Assembly: GCA_964639505.1 (NCBI GenBank)
Contig: CAZXDL010000016.1
Location: forward strand, 1-13,153
Source: CAZXDL01 sp964639505
GTDB taxonomy: Bacteria; Patescibacteriota; Saccharimonadia; Saccharimonadales; UBA4665
Direction: 5' to 3'
DNA length: 13,153 nt
The position numbers and the translations under genes were made by a program. Of this stretch, positions 1-6,965 are shown piece by piece. Under the pieces are notes generated by a model. The model searched no databases. It was given only the letters and a program-made list of their open reading frames with translations, and was not told where the DNA came from. How positions within the stretch are numbered: the first letter of the stretch is position 1; every line of letters starts with the position of its first letter.

Positions 1-49
1 GTTTTTATTTGTACTAAAAGACACTATACCACAAATTTTGAGATTTCAA

Positions 50-976
50 CTATTTATTTACAGGGGTAATCGTATACTTTTTCAAAACTTCAGAAGGTCG
101 CAATGTCATCTTATGCTCTCGAAGTTTCTCAATTCCTAAATCCATCTCAATATTTAATTTTTTAACATCTTCGCTAACTGCTTTTTTTGCAACCTCATGA
201 TGTAAAAAGTCAGAGATATAGGGTAATTCATAGTTTGCTTTGAGGTGGTGCAACACGTAATATTCTTTGTTTAGTGGGCGGTGATAAACCATGAAACCAT
301 GAAGCTCTTTGTCCACATATACGGCCAAGTTTTTAATGTCCAATTGACTTGCATTACTGAAAGTTTGAGTAAGCGCTTCGTGCTCGGTGTTCTCGGGATC
401 GTTCTCTGGTTTGTTTTTGGTCTGCCACTCGGAGATAGACTTAAATAGCTGATCTTGAATATCACCCAGTGACAGGTCAAGTTCTCTAATTTCCAACTGT
501 CTATTTTCGACAGTTCTGTGGAAACGTTTGATCTTTTTGCGCAGAGTCTTATATTCAGGGCCTTCAAGGGCCGCAAAGGCCGAGCTATCTAAAATATATT
601 CGTTGTAATCAGTCTCTTCGATAATTTCTAGTCCGGACCTATCTTTGATCTCGATAACCACAAACTCAGGAATATGTACGAGCTTTTGCTTACGCTGGTT
701 ATCTTTAAGATACTCAAAGAGTTTTTGAATTGCATCATCCACGTTGGTTTTACCTACAAGGCTTAAGCCAGAATTATCTTCATCGTGGAATAGATTGTAA
801 TCAATTACTAAATTTCCATTTAATAATGAAACCGAGAGTTTTTCACTCACATTCCACCAGATCTGTAAGGTGGCAAAAGATATGTCTGAATAAGGGGTAT
901 ATGGGCTAATAGCCTGGTTATACGGATCCTTGAGTTCAATCGTGAGAGGAATAAATTCTGGAAAGTCTGGCAACAT
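50..976 (-). CDS. Stand-alone DUF2156 / phosphatidylglycerol lysyltransferase C-terminal-domain protein
   Basis: A 308-aa soluble protein resembling the C-terminal catalytic region of MprF-type LPG synthases (DUF2156, two GNAT-like folds). Seen: an N-terminal stretch with aromatic/Pro-Tyr residues of the family (YTPYSDISFATLQIWW), a central basic helix (TLRKKIKRFHR) and a C-terminal signature LNIEMDLGIEKLREHKM followed by P and KKY. No membrane segment is present, so the flippase half of MprF is absent. MprF-type proteins transfer an amino acid from aminoacyl-tRNA to phosphatidylglycerol, but the substrate of stand-alone DUF2156 proteins is not established, and I do not assign lipid modification. 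I chose ATG 976 over an upstream in-frame TTG (985): a TATACT -10 hexamer (990-985) lies only 8 nt before the ATG and overlaps the TTG. The GGGG near the ATG would then be promoter DNA rather than a ribosome site. Divergent from the 8-TM/kinase operon. Confidence 0.8.
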   Translation of the reverse strand: MLPDFPEFIPLTIELKDPYNQAISPYTPYSDISFATLQIWWNVSEKLSVSLLNGNLVIDYNLFHDEDNSGLSLVGKTNVDDAIQKLFEYLKDNQRKQKLVHIPEFVVIEIKDRSGLEIIEETDYNEYILDSSAFAALEGPEYKTLRKKIKRFHRTVENRQLEIRELDLSLGDIQDQLFKSISEWQTKNKPENDPENTEHEALTQTFSNASQLDIKNLAVYVDKELHGFMVYHRPLNKEYYVLHHLKANYELPYISDFLHHEVAKKAVSEDVKKLNIEMDLGIEKLREHKMTLRPSEVLKKYTITPVNK

Positions 977-984
977 ACACCCCA

Positions 985-990
985 AGTATA
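985..990 (-). promoter_or_regulatory. -10 hexamer of a probably leaderless promoter for the DUF2156 gene
   Basis: Minus-strand TATACT (5/6 match to TATAAT) ends 8 nt before the ATG at 976, placing the expected transcription start within a base or two of the start codon. No convincing -35 hexamer is seen 16-18 nt upstream, so this rests on the -10 and its geometry, which resembles the clearer case before 3875. Confidence 0.4.
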
Positions 991-1034
991 AAACAAGACC
1001 CCTATATTCATGTCAGACAAAGCTTGTGTTAATA

Positions 1035-1062
1035 TTGACATGTAGAATCCTTAATGGATAAT
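1035..1062 (+). promoter_or_regulatory. Promoter of the membrane-sensor/kinase operon
   Basis: TTGACA (1035-1040, perfect -35) is followed after 16 nt by GATAAT (1057-1062, 5/6 match to -10). The expected transcription start is near 1069, leaving a leader of only about 6 nt before the ATG at 1076. No Shine-Dalgarno sequence is visible there. Confidence 0.7.
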
Positions 1063-1075
1063 TGAATTAAACATC

Positions 1076-1951
1076 ATGATACAAAAAAACAAACTTCAAA
1101 TTGCTGTCACGTTAGTATATTTTGGTTTTCTTGGCTGGTGGATTAGCTTCCAAAGCGTCGTTGAAGCTCAGGGCTCATCAGTTAACTGGTTTGAAAATAC
1201 CTATGGCCTAGTGGCACTTACTGGAGCAATTATCGGCTTTATTGCTATGAAAAAGTGGGGTGGTCTCAAGACAGTTCTAGGAAAAGCATTGTTTTTCTTT
1301 TCGCTAGGTCTATTGGCTCAAGAGGCGGGGCAGTTAATATCGAGTTACTATACGCAAATCGCGCATACAGATTTGCCTTATCCTTCTGTTGGAGACATCG
1401 CGTATTTTGGAAGTGTGATCCTCTATATTATTGCTGCGCTCTATCTAACAAAAGTGTCGGGCGCAAAGTTCTCACTTAAGGAAACGAAGGGGAAATTAAT
1501 AGCAATTTTTGTGCCAGTTGTGCTGCTCGCAATATCTTACACGGTTCTTCTAAAGGGCTATAGTTATGATACTTCCCACGCTATGACAGTAGTTTTGGAT
1601 ATTGGTTATCCTGTTGGGCAAGCGATATATATATCTATTGCCATCACCGCATATCTTTTATCACGGAAGCTACTTGGCGGTTATATGAAGGCTGGAATTC
1701 TACTTGTTATTTTTGCTCTCGCCGTTCAATACATTTCTGACTTCTCTTTTATTTACACAGTTCACAGGGGTACATATGTTCCAGGTAAGTTCGTTGATCT
1801 GCTTTATCTGACATCGTATTTTCTGATGGCTACGGCGATGATTAAATTCCTGAGCATCTATACTGGTTTGAAAGCTAAGACTGCGGTTTCCGCTGAAGCA
1901 TCTGAAAAACCTGCTGAGAAGGATGAAGCTAGCTCGGAGAAAGAGGCATGA
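1076..1951 (+). CDS. Eight-TM membrane sensor-like protein (GGDEF-type N-terminal membrane domain, without an output domain)
   Basis: A 291-aa integral membrane protein with eight predicted TM segments (roughly residues 8-28, 42-58, 68-90, 105-125, 141-159, 172-195, 204-228, 239-262) and a charged Ala/Glu/Lys-rich cytoplasmic tail (265-291). The pattern PYPSVGD (101-107), then VLDIGYP (173-179), then TYVPGKFVDLLYL (233-245) is one I associate with multi-TM sensory domains found N-terminal to GGDEF/EAL and kinase proteins. Here the domain stands alone, with nothing catalytic after TM8. It is first in an operon with a small protein (4-nt overlap at 1948-1951) and a soluble histidine kinase, so it probably supplies the membrane signal input to that kinase (inference). 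TGA is the stop. The ligand is unknown. Confidence 0.7.
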   Translation: MIQKNKLQIAVTLVYFGFLGWWISFQSVVEAQGSSVNWFENTYGLVALTGAIIGFIAMKKWGGLKTVLGKALFFFSLGLLAQEAGQLISSYYTQIAHTDLPYPSVGDIAYFGSVILYIIAALYLTKVSGAKFSLKETKGKLIAIFVPVVLLAISYTVLLKGYSYDTSHAMTVVLDIGYPVGQAIYISIAITAYLLSRKLLGGYMKAGILLVIFALAVQYISDFSFIYTVHRGTYVPGKFVDLLYLTSYFLMATAMIKFLSIYTGLKAKTAVSAEASEKPAEKDEASSEKEA

Positions 1952-2232
1952 GCATGGATGTCTATGAGCAGATTGCTGTTAAGATCATTTCTGGGCAAGA
2001 GGCAATTATTGGCCCTGTGGCTGTTGAGCAGGCTCAGCGGGTTTCTAATCTTAAAGTTAATTGGGACAAAAAAGAAGTTGAAGTCGGTGGCAATAAGGTA
2101 AAAGTCATCGAAGATCTGATTAATAAGTACAAAGAGTTGTTTGGCCAAATCTCGGTCGAAGTTTCTAAACAGGCTGCTGCCGGACTAATGGCGCAATTGC
2201 CGGCTAATACTCTGCAAGAAGTGCTGAAATAG
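1948..2232 (+). CDS. Small protein of unknown family between membrane sensor and kinase
   Basis: A 94-aa mostly helical soluble protein with no TM segment and no family I can name. It begins (M)SMDVYEQIAVKIISGQEAIIGP, has a central charged stretch (NWDKKEVEVGGNKVKVIEDL) and ends in an amphipathic Ala-rich helix. The ATG at 1948 overlaps the TGA of the membrane gene (ATGA), indicating translational coupling. Two starts are possible: ATG 1948, served by GGAG at 1936-1939 (8 nt), or ATG 1954, served by GAGG at 1943-1946 (7 nt). Its position between a multi-TM sensor and a cytoplasmic kinase suggests an adaptor or modulator linking the two, but nothing in its sequence proves this. Confidence 0.75.
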   Translation: MSMDVYEQIAVKIISGQEAIIGPVAVEQAQRVSNLKVNWDKKEVEVGGNKVKVIEDLINKYKELFGQISVEVSKQAAAGLMAQLPANTLQEVLK

Positions 2233-2250
2233 GCCAGGAGGGTGGGCTAG

Positions 2251-3825
2251 ATGCCTGAAGACGTCGAAACCAAACCGGCTCCGGCTGCTAAGTCGGCTAA
2301 TCCTTTTACTAAGCGCAAACAGCTCGAGAAGGATATTGAGCATGTTACCGAGGAGATGTATCGGCGCAATAAGGAGTTGGCTGATACTAACCGGACTTTA
2401 TCACTGCTTCAAACAATTGACGCTATTGTCTTGGAGTCGCACGCTAATCTTAAGGATGTTTGTGAGCATATAACAGAGGCGATCACGCAAGCGGCTGAGT
2501 ATGCTTTTGTTGGTTTATTTACCAAGTCAAACCATGATCGAGAAGAGTTGGTGCTAAATGGCTGGAGTGGTAAAGACTTCTTGGGGCACAACTTGGCCTT
2601 ATTGATTAGGCGGCCGATTCATCTGGCGCTATCTGATGAGTGGCTGCACCACCCTGACAGCAAACGGCTTTTATCACTCGAGGAGCTGACCCCTAAGGAG
2701 TTAACCCAATACGTGGATTACCCCGAAGAAAGCATCCAGCGCGTCATGCATAAGATGCCACTCAAGACTTTATATGAGGTAAAACTGGTGGTGCGACGGC
2801 ATCTTGTAGGCGTCTTGGTGGTGGGTTTTTATGAGCCTGCTGCTCAGGTTGGTGAAGCTCAGACGCTATTAATTGACCGTTTGAGTGAGAGTATCGGCGT
2901 GGCGCTAGATAACAAATTGCTGTTTGAGGAAAACCAGCACATCGTGCGTCAGCTGCGCGTTTCAAATAACAAGCTACGCGAGCTTGATGAGGCCAAGGAT
3001 GACTTCGTTAGTATGGCTTCGCACCAGCTGCGCACTCCGTTGACCTCTGTTAAAGGCTATGTTTCAATGGTGCTGGAGGGCGACGCCGGCAAGATTAATG
3101 AAGCCCAGCGCAAGCTGTTGACGCAGTCTTATTACAGTTCCCAGCGGATGGTCTATCTGATCGCTGATCTGTTAAACGTGTCCCGCCTGCGTACCGGTAA
3201 ATTCGTCATCAATAACGCCCCTGTTAATCTAGCTAATCTGGTAGAAGAAGAAATTGCTCAGCTTAAAGAAACCGCTGCCAGCCGGAATTTGACCCTGACT
3301 TATGATAAGCCGAAAGATTTCCCTGAGTTAATGCTAGACGAGACTAAGATTCGTCAGATTGTGATGAACTTTTCAGATAACGCCATCTATTACACCCCTG
3401 CCGGCGGCAAGATCGATATTAAGCTGATTGATTTGCCGACCACTGTTGAGCTGCGGGTGGTTGACAATGGAATCGGCGTGCCCAAGAGCGAACGGCCGCA
3501 TCTGTTTACCAAGTTTTATCGCGCCGGCAATGCTCGCCAAGCTCGACCCGACGGCACTGGGCTTGGACTATTTATGGCTAAAAAGGTGATTATTGCCCAA
3601 GGTGGCGCCCTGATTTTTGAAACCAAAGAAAACAAGGGCAGCACGTTTGGTTTTGTCTTTAGTAAGGCCAAAATGGCAGTGCCCGCCGGTTATGTACCTG
3701 AGAAACCCAAGGATGTGGCACCAGGGGCCACCCCAGCGGAAACTGAAGTTAAAAAACCCGATACCGAAGCCAAGGCTGAAGCCGAAAAAGTAGAAACCGC
3801 CACAAAAGAAGCCGACCAAAAATAA
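2251..3825 (+). CDS. Cytoplasmic GAF-containing sensor histidine kinase (orphan, HisKA/HATPase_c)
   Basis: 524 aa with no TM segment. An N-terminal Lys/Pro-rich lead (1-22) precedes a coiled coil (23-55), a GAF-like sensory domain (about 55-225), a second helix and the HisKA dimerisation domain, whose H-box FVSMASHQLRTPLTSV puts the phospho-acceptor at His258. The HATPase_c domain follows: N-box MNFSDNAIYYTP (Asn373/Asn377), G1 DNGIGVP (405-411), F-box HLFTKFYRA (417-425) and G2 GTGLGLFMAKK (435-445). Residues 475-524 are a Pro/Ala/Glu/Lys-rich disordered tail, similar in character to the tail of the 8-TM protein in the same operon. The start is well supported by AGGAGG (2236-2241), 9 nt before ATG. 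It lies 18 nt after the small gene. No response regulator occurs in the window, so its partner must be elsewhere. Confidence 0.93.
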   Translation: MPEDVETKPAPAAKSANPFTKRKQLEKDIEHVTEEMYRRNKELADTNRTLSLLQTIDAIVLESHANLKDVCEHITEAITQAAEYAFVGLFTKSNHDREELVLNGWSGKDFLGHNLALLIRRPIHLALSDEWLHHPDSKRLLSLEELTPKELTQYVDYPEESIQRVMHKMPLKTLYEVKLVVRRHLVGVLVVGFYEPAAQVGEAQTLLIDRLSESIGVALDNKLLFEENQHIVRQLRVSNNKLRELDEAKDDFVSMASHQLRTPLTSVKGYVSMVLEGDAGKINEAQRKLLTQSYYSSQRMVYLIADLLNVSRLRTGKFVINNAPVNLANLVEEEIAQLKETAASRNLTLTYDKPKDFPELMLDETKIRQIVMNFSDNAIYYTPAGGKIDIKLIDLPTTVELRVVDNGIGVPKSERPHLFTKFYRAGNARQARPDGTGLGLFMAKKVIIAQGGALIFETKENKGSTFGFVFSKAKMAVPAGYVPEKPKDVAPGATPAETEVKKPDTEAKAEAEKVETATKEADQK

Positions 3826-3838
3826 CCATAAAAGGTAA

Positions 3839-3867
3839 TTGACAAATCTACACTTTTAATGTAGAAT
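3839..3867 (+). promoter_or_regulatory. Near-consensus, apparently leaderless promoter of the vWA-moxR-DUF58 operon
   Basis: TTGACA (3839-3844), a 17-nt spacer and TAGAAT (3862-3867, 5/6). The ATG at 3875 begins 8 nt after the -10, so the transcription start should fall on or next to the A of the ATG. No Shine-Dalgarno sequence is present. This is the clearest leaderless start in the window. Confidence 0.8.
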
Positions 3868-3874
3868 ACCTTTT

Positions 3875-4816
3875 ATGTCACCTTCACCTGTAGAAATTGC
3901 AGAACTCGCCACCGTAGCTGGCTACGGGGTTGGCCTGATGGCCGAGCAAATAGCTAGCCACAAGGCTGCCGAAAAACAAGCTCGTCTATCTGACAGTGCT
4001 ATGCTTTCGCCAGCTGCCGAACAGGGTGTTTCATCTCGTTTATCAAATGTTGCACATTTGGCTGGTCGTTACGTGTTGGCGCCCTTAGCTTTAACAGGCG
4101 CCGTGGCAGCCGGTACCTCAGCATTGGGCTGGACTAAATCCGAGCCTGCCAAGCCAACCACTCCAGGCCTTGAAGTCGTTGTCGACCACTCTGGCGCAAC
4201 TCAACTTGACTTTGGAGCCAAGCCGGCTGTTGAGCAGGTCGATGGTTTAGTAAGAGCTATCGGTGATCGTAAAGTAAAAGGCGAGGCATTGGTTGCTGGA
4301 TCAGGCACAGTGCGTAGTTTCACATTTGCCAAAGTCAGCAAAGACAAGCCCTTTGGCGACGCGCCACTGAGTCAAGCCACCGGTTTAGCTCTTGACCGTG
4401 CCGCACGAGTCGATGCTTCAAACAGCACCAGCACCAAGGCTAATTCAGGGGTTGTAGTCATTACAAATGGCAACACAATCGGCAGTTCCCAGCACCTAAC
4501 TAAAACTGCTCGTGACAATGAAACCCCCATATTTATCGTAAACGTCGAGAAACAGGGAAAAAACAACCCTAAAAAGGTAGCTGATCTGCAGCAAATTGCA
4601 CGTCATACGCACGGCCGATACTGGGCAGCTAACGAACTTAACGTAGATAAGGTTATTAAAGAAGTAACCAACACCTTGGCGCCTGAGACCCCAACCGCAG
4701 AAGTACCGGGCAAAGATTTGTTGAAAATTCTAGGTGGCTTGAGCCTGATAGCCGGAATAGGTTATTTCCGTCGACGTAAAAATTATGCATTGGGCACACG
4801 CCCGGGAGGAATTTAA
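3875..4816 (+). CDS. vWA-like membrane protein with degenerate MIDAS (BatA-like partner of MoxR)
   Basis: 313 aa. An N-terminal helical cytoplasmic region is followed by TM1 (about 66-85), a von Willebrand factor A-like domain (about 98-270), TM2 (about 284-298) and a basic tail starting FRRRK. The vWA fold is supported by strand 1 with DHSGAT (104-109) where DxSxS is expected, a strand with GVVVITNGN (192-200) where the family usually has TDG, then PIFIVNV and a helix LQQIARHTHGRYWAA that matches the late vWA 'iA..tGG.yf' pattern. Two MIDAS positions are altered (Ser to Ala108, Asp to Asn198), so metal-dependent binding is probably weakened or lost. vWA proteins pair with MoxR ATPases in Bat/MoxR systems, which are thought to act in assembly or maturation of other proteins. 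The moxR-like gene starts on the base after this stop. Confidence 0.7.
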   Translation: MSPSPVEIAELATVAGYGVGLMAEQIASHKAAEKQARLSDSAMLSPAAEQGVSSRLSNVAHLAGRYVLAPLALTGAVAAGTSALGWTKSEPAKPTTPGLEVVVDHSGATQLDFGAKPAVEQVDGLVRAIGDRKVKGEALVAGSGTVRSFTFAKVSKDKPFGDAPLSQATGLALDRAARVDASNSTSTKANSGVVVITNGNTIGSSQHLTKTARDNETPIFIVNVEKQGKNNPKKVADLQQIARHTHGRYWAANELNVDKVIKEVTNTLAPETPTAEVPGKDLLKILGGLSLIAGIGYFRRRKNYALGTRPGGI

Positions 4817-5985
4817 ATGAGTGGAATTATAAACGGTGAAGCACCAATAGCTGCTGGCGAGGCAATTAACTACCACAATCGTGGTATGGAGCAGCTTGGC
4901 AATGTATTGTACGGTGAAGAGCACGCTAAAGAGGCGGTGCTGGCCTCTCTGGTATTGGGTTCTGATCTGATCCTGTCAGGCCTGCCTGGTGGCGGTAAGA
5001 GTACATTAGCTCGTAATGCACATCATCTCGTAAGCGATATTCCTCGCGAAGACGTCGTCTTGGTTCCAGCTCAACACGATATCAAGGCTACCCAACTTGT
5101 CGGTGGTCGAATCGTTACACGGACAGATATAGATGAAGACGGTGAAAAAACTGTTGAAACAGCGACACGCGAAATTGATGGCATCATTACTCCAAGCACC
5201 AAAGTCATCCGAATTGACGAGCTAAACCGCGTGAACCCGCTCGCACTTCAGGCTTTGCTNNNNNNNNNNNNNNNNNNNNNNNNNNNNNNNNNNNNNNNNN
5301 NNNNNNNNNNNNNNNNNNNNNNNNNNNNNNNNNNNNNNNNNNNNNNNNNNNNNNNNNNNTCATCCGAATTGACGAGCTAAACCGCGTGAACCCGCTCGCA
5401 CTTCAGGCTTTGCTGCCTGTGCTTGAGACGGGTGAACTCGAAACGACTCAAGGTGTGCAACGACTGGCAAACTTAGTTATGCTGGTTGCGACGCAAAACC
5501 CATCAGAGTCACGCCAATCTACCTTTACAGTATCTGACGCTATGGCCTCAAGATTCACGGCCGGTGCACTGATGGGTGAAAAGGGTACTAGAGAGGAGAG
5601 ATTAGCTCTTGACCGTGCTGTACGTAAATTTACTCCCGAACCAATTGAACCTGTCGTAAGTCTTGCCGGTATTCAAGCTCTTAGGAAATATGCAATTGCT
5701 ACTGCCGTTGATCCGGCAATGGAAGACAAGATTAGCCGATCAGCGATTAATGTCGCCGACTCTTTGCTAGGCGATTACAAAATTGCCGAAACTGATCGTC
5801 GAATCGGCATGCAGATCGAGAAAAACGCAAAAACTCTCGGCGCGATTAGAACAAAAGAACATGTTGTTACTGAGCAAGATTTGGTTGACGCTGTACGCAT
5901 GGTGTTTGCTGCTCGCTTAGGCGCCTTGAAGCGTACAAATGGCCAAAGTCTTGACGCACACGTCAATGCAGCCGTAAACGGTTAA
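4817..5985 (+). CDS. MoxR-family AAA+ ATPase (interrupted by an assembly gap)
   Basis: An AAA+ ATPase of the MoxR group. Walker A is GLPGGGKST (55-63), Walker B IRIDE (131-135) followed by LNRVNPLALQALL, the MoxR-type 'DEiNRa.P..Q.aLL' motif. After the gap come a sensor-1 region MLVATQNPSES and a DAMASRF motif. The frame is broken on paper by 100 Ns (5260-5359), but the 55 bases before and after the gap are identical. Removing one copy plus the Ns (155 bases) joins both halves in frame as a 337-aa protein, normal for the family. The separate frame starting at GTG 5386 is therefore the second half of this gene. SD GGGAGGA (4804-4810) precedes ATG 4817. MoxR ATPases act as chaperone-like remodelers with vWA partners, here encoded on both sides. 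Confidence 0.92.
5205..5414 (+). repeat. 55-base identical flanks of the gap (5205-5259 = 5360-5414)
   Basis: Both copies run from TCATCCGAATTGACG to CAGGCTTTGCT and encode the Walker B segment. Copy 1 is read in the N-terminal frame and copy 2 in the C-terminal frame. This fits contig-end overlap in a de Bruijn graph assembly rather than a biological repeat. Confidence 0.9.
5260..5359. other. Assembly gap (100 Ns) inside moxR
   Basis: Exactly 100 Ns, the conventional placeholder for a gap of unknown size. Its flanks share 55 identical bases, so the true gap is probably negative (two contigs that overlap). Confidence 0.97.
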
Positions 5986-6002
5986 TTTAACAGGGGAAAA
6001 GC

Positions 6003-6848
6003 ATGATTTTAATGCCAGAAACCGAAGCCGCTCTGATGCGCGTTGCTGCCAACCAGCAACATACTTTTGGCTTTCATGAAGGTGCTGAAATCGTGGCCGG
6101 TGGAATTGGCTTAGATGTCGGCGAAGAAGCCTTTGACCCTGAACTTCACGACGCCGGTGACATTAACCCGCTTTCGATTTGGGAAGGCGTAACCGGTGAG
6201 CCGCATGTTGATATTGTCATCCCCGAGCGGCCCCTGTTGTTGCAGGTAATTTTGCACCAGCGCAAGAGTAATCAGGCCGATTTCTACGACATCCAGGCGG
6301 CTAAGCGTAGCCTAGCCGAAGTCGCTCATGAGATTATTGGCGAGTCACTGCCAGGTATGACGGACATGTTGCGCAGCTATGAGGTGGGTGAAGCAGCTCA
6401 AGCCGAGGCACCGGCACATGTCGAGGCAATTCAGACAAATGGCGACCCATTAGTAGAAGCAAAAACCATCGCAGAGCTGTGCAACAACGGTCTGAGCATT
6501 GTGATCAGTGACTTCATGAACCTGCCGCTTGCTCAACAAGACAAAAGGCAGTTTCCAGCTACGGTTGCGATCAAGGCCAATCACCCCTTTGACCTTGCAT
6601 ATCCAGCCGGTGTTGGTAGGCTGCCAACCGCTAATGGTGGTGAGATTGATACGGATAAGCCACGCAAGCTTGACCCTTTTAACGCCGGTTTAACCGAAGC
6701 TCACATTAGGACCATTGCTGGTCTCCAGCAAGCTGGCATTCCTGTCGCACAAATAGTATTTAACCGCCGAGATTTCCCTGTTATTGGCTTTGACCCCCAA
6801 GCGGCTGACAGTCAGTTAGCTGCCGCTTTAGATAAGCTTGAGCAATAA
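6003..6848 (+). CDS. DUF58-like protein with degenerate vWA core (MoxR partner)
   Basis: A 281-aa soluble protein with no TM segment. Residues 51-92 fit the DUF58 pattern around GDD..riDW..sArTGephV...ER..lllD.S.S: here AGDINPLSIWEGVTGEPHVD (51-70), then IPER, then LLLQVILHQRKSN. The expected Asp of the DxSxS motif is His85 and the serines are lost. A later strand LSIVISDFM (164-172) matches the usual 'vviSDf' strand of DUF58. Position directly downstream of moxR is the classic place for DUF58, which strengthens an otherwise distant match. SD AGGGG (about 5992-5996) precedes ATG 6003 by a short spacer, 17 nt after the moxR stop. With two MIDAS-poor partners, this system probably uses vWA folds as protein-binding scaffolds without metal (inference). 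Confidence 0.6.
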   Translation: MILMPETEAALMRVAANQQHTFGFHEGAEIVAGGIGLDVGEEAFDPELHDAGDINPLSIWEGVTGEPHVDIVIPERPLLLQVILHQRKSNQADFYDIQAAKRSLAEVAHEIIGESLPGMTDMLRSYEVGEAAQAEAPAHVEAIQTNGDPLVEAKTIAELCNNGLSIVISDFMNLPLAQQDKRQFPATVAIKANHPFDLAYPAGVGRLPTANGGEIDTDKPRKLDPFNAGLTEAHIRTIAGLQQAGIPVAQIVFNRRDFPVIGFDPQAADSQLAAALDKLEQ

Positions 6849-6871
6849 AATAAAAAAGCATAAAAACAATG

Positions 6872-6900
6872 TTGACAAAATGCAAATACCGTGATATACT
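6872..6900 (+). promoter_or_regulatory. Strong extended -10 promoter of the surface-protein pair
   Basis: TTGACA (6872-6877), a 17-nt spacer and TATACT (6895-6900), with TG at 6892-6893 forming an extended -10. The expected start is near 6907, giving a leader of about 58 nt before ATG 6965. It has the best match to consensus in the window, which suggests high expression of the surface proteins. Confidence 0.85.
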
Positions 6901-6943
6901 GCTAGTGTTAAAAGTGTTTTGGAAGAAACGATTAATTATTACT

Positions 6944-6965
6944 TAATTTAGGGAGAACTAAATTA
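6944..6965 (+). promoter_or_regulatory. Hairpin presenting the SD in its loop and covering the start codon
   Basis: TAATTTAG (6944-6951) pairs perfectly with CTAAATTA (6958-6965). The six-base loop GGAGAA holds the Shine-Dalgarno core, and the last stem base is the A of ATG 6965. The stem has one G-C pair and seven A-T pairs, so it would be marginally stable. Regulation of translation is an inference. Confidence 0.5.

Noticed and set aside
1949..1951. UGA recoded as glycine
   Set aside because: TGA ends the 8-TM gene in a typical ATGA overlap and ends TPI at its normal length, so the standard bacterial code applies.
5205..5414. Genuine tandem duplication in moxR
   Set aside because: The copies flank a placeholder of exactly 100 Ns, and collapse restores a normal-length frame. 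Contig overlap is simpler.
5951..5966. TTGACG-CACA-CGTCAA hairpin as a terminator
   Set aside because: It lies inside the end of moxR and has no following T-run; the DUF58-like gene follows closely with its own SD.
5386..5985. Independent gene starting at GTG 5386
   Set aside because: It is the C-terminal half of moxR; the start is the duplicated 55-base flank of the gap and no SD is present.
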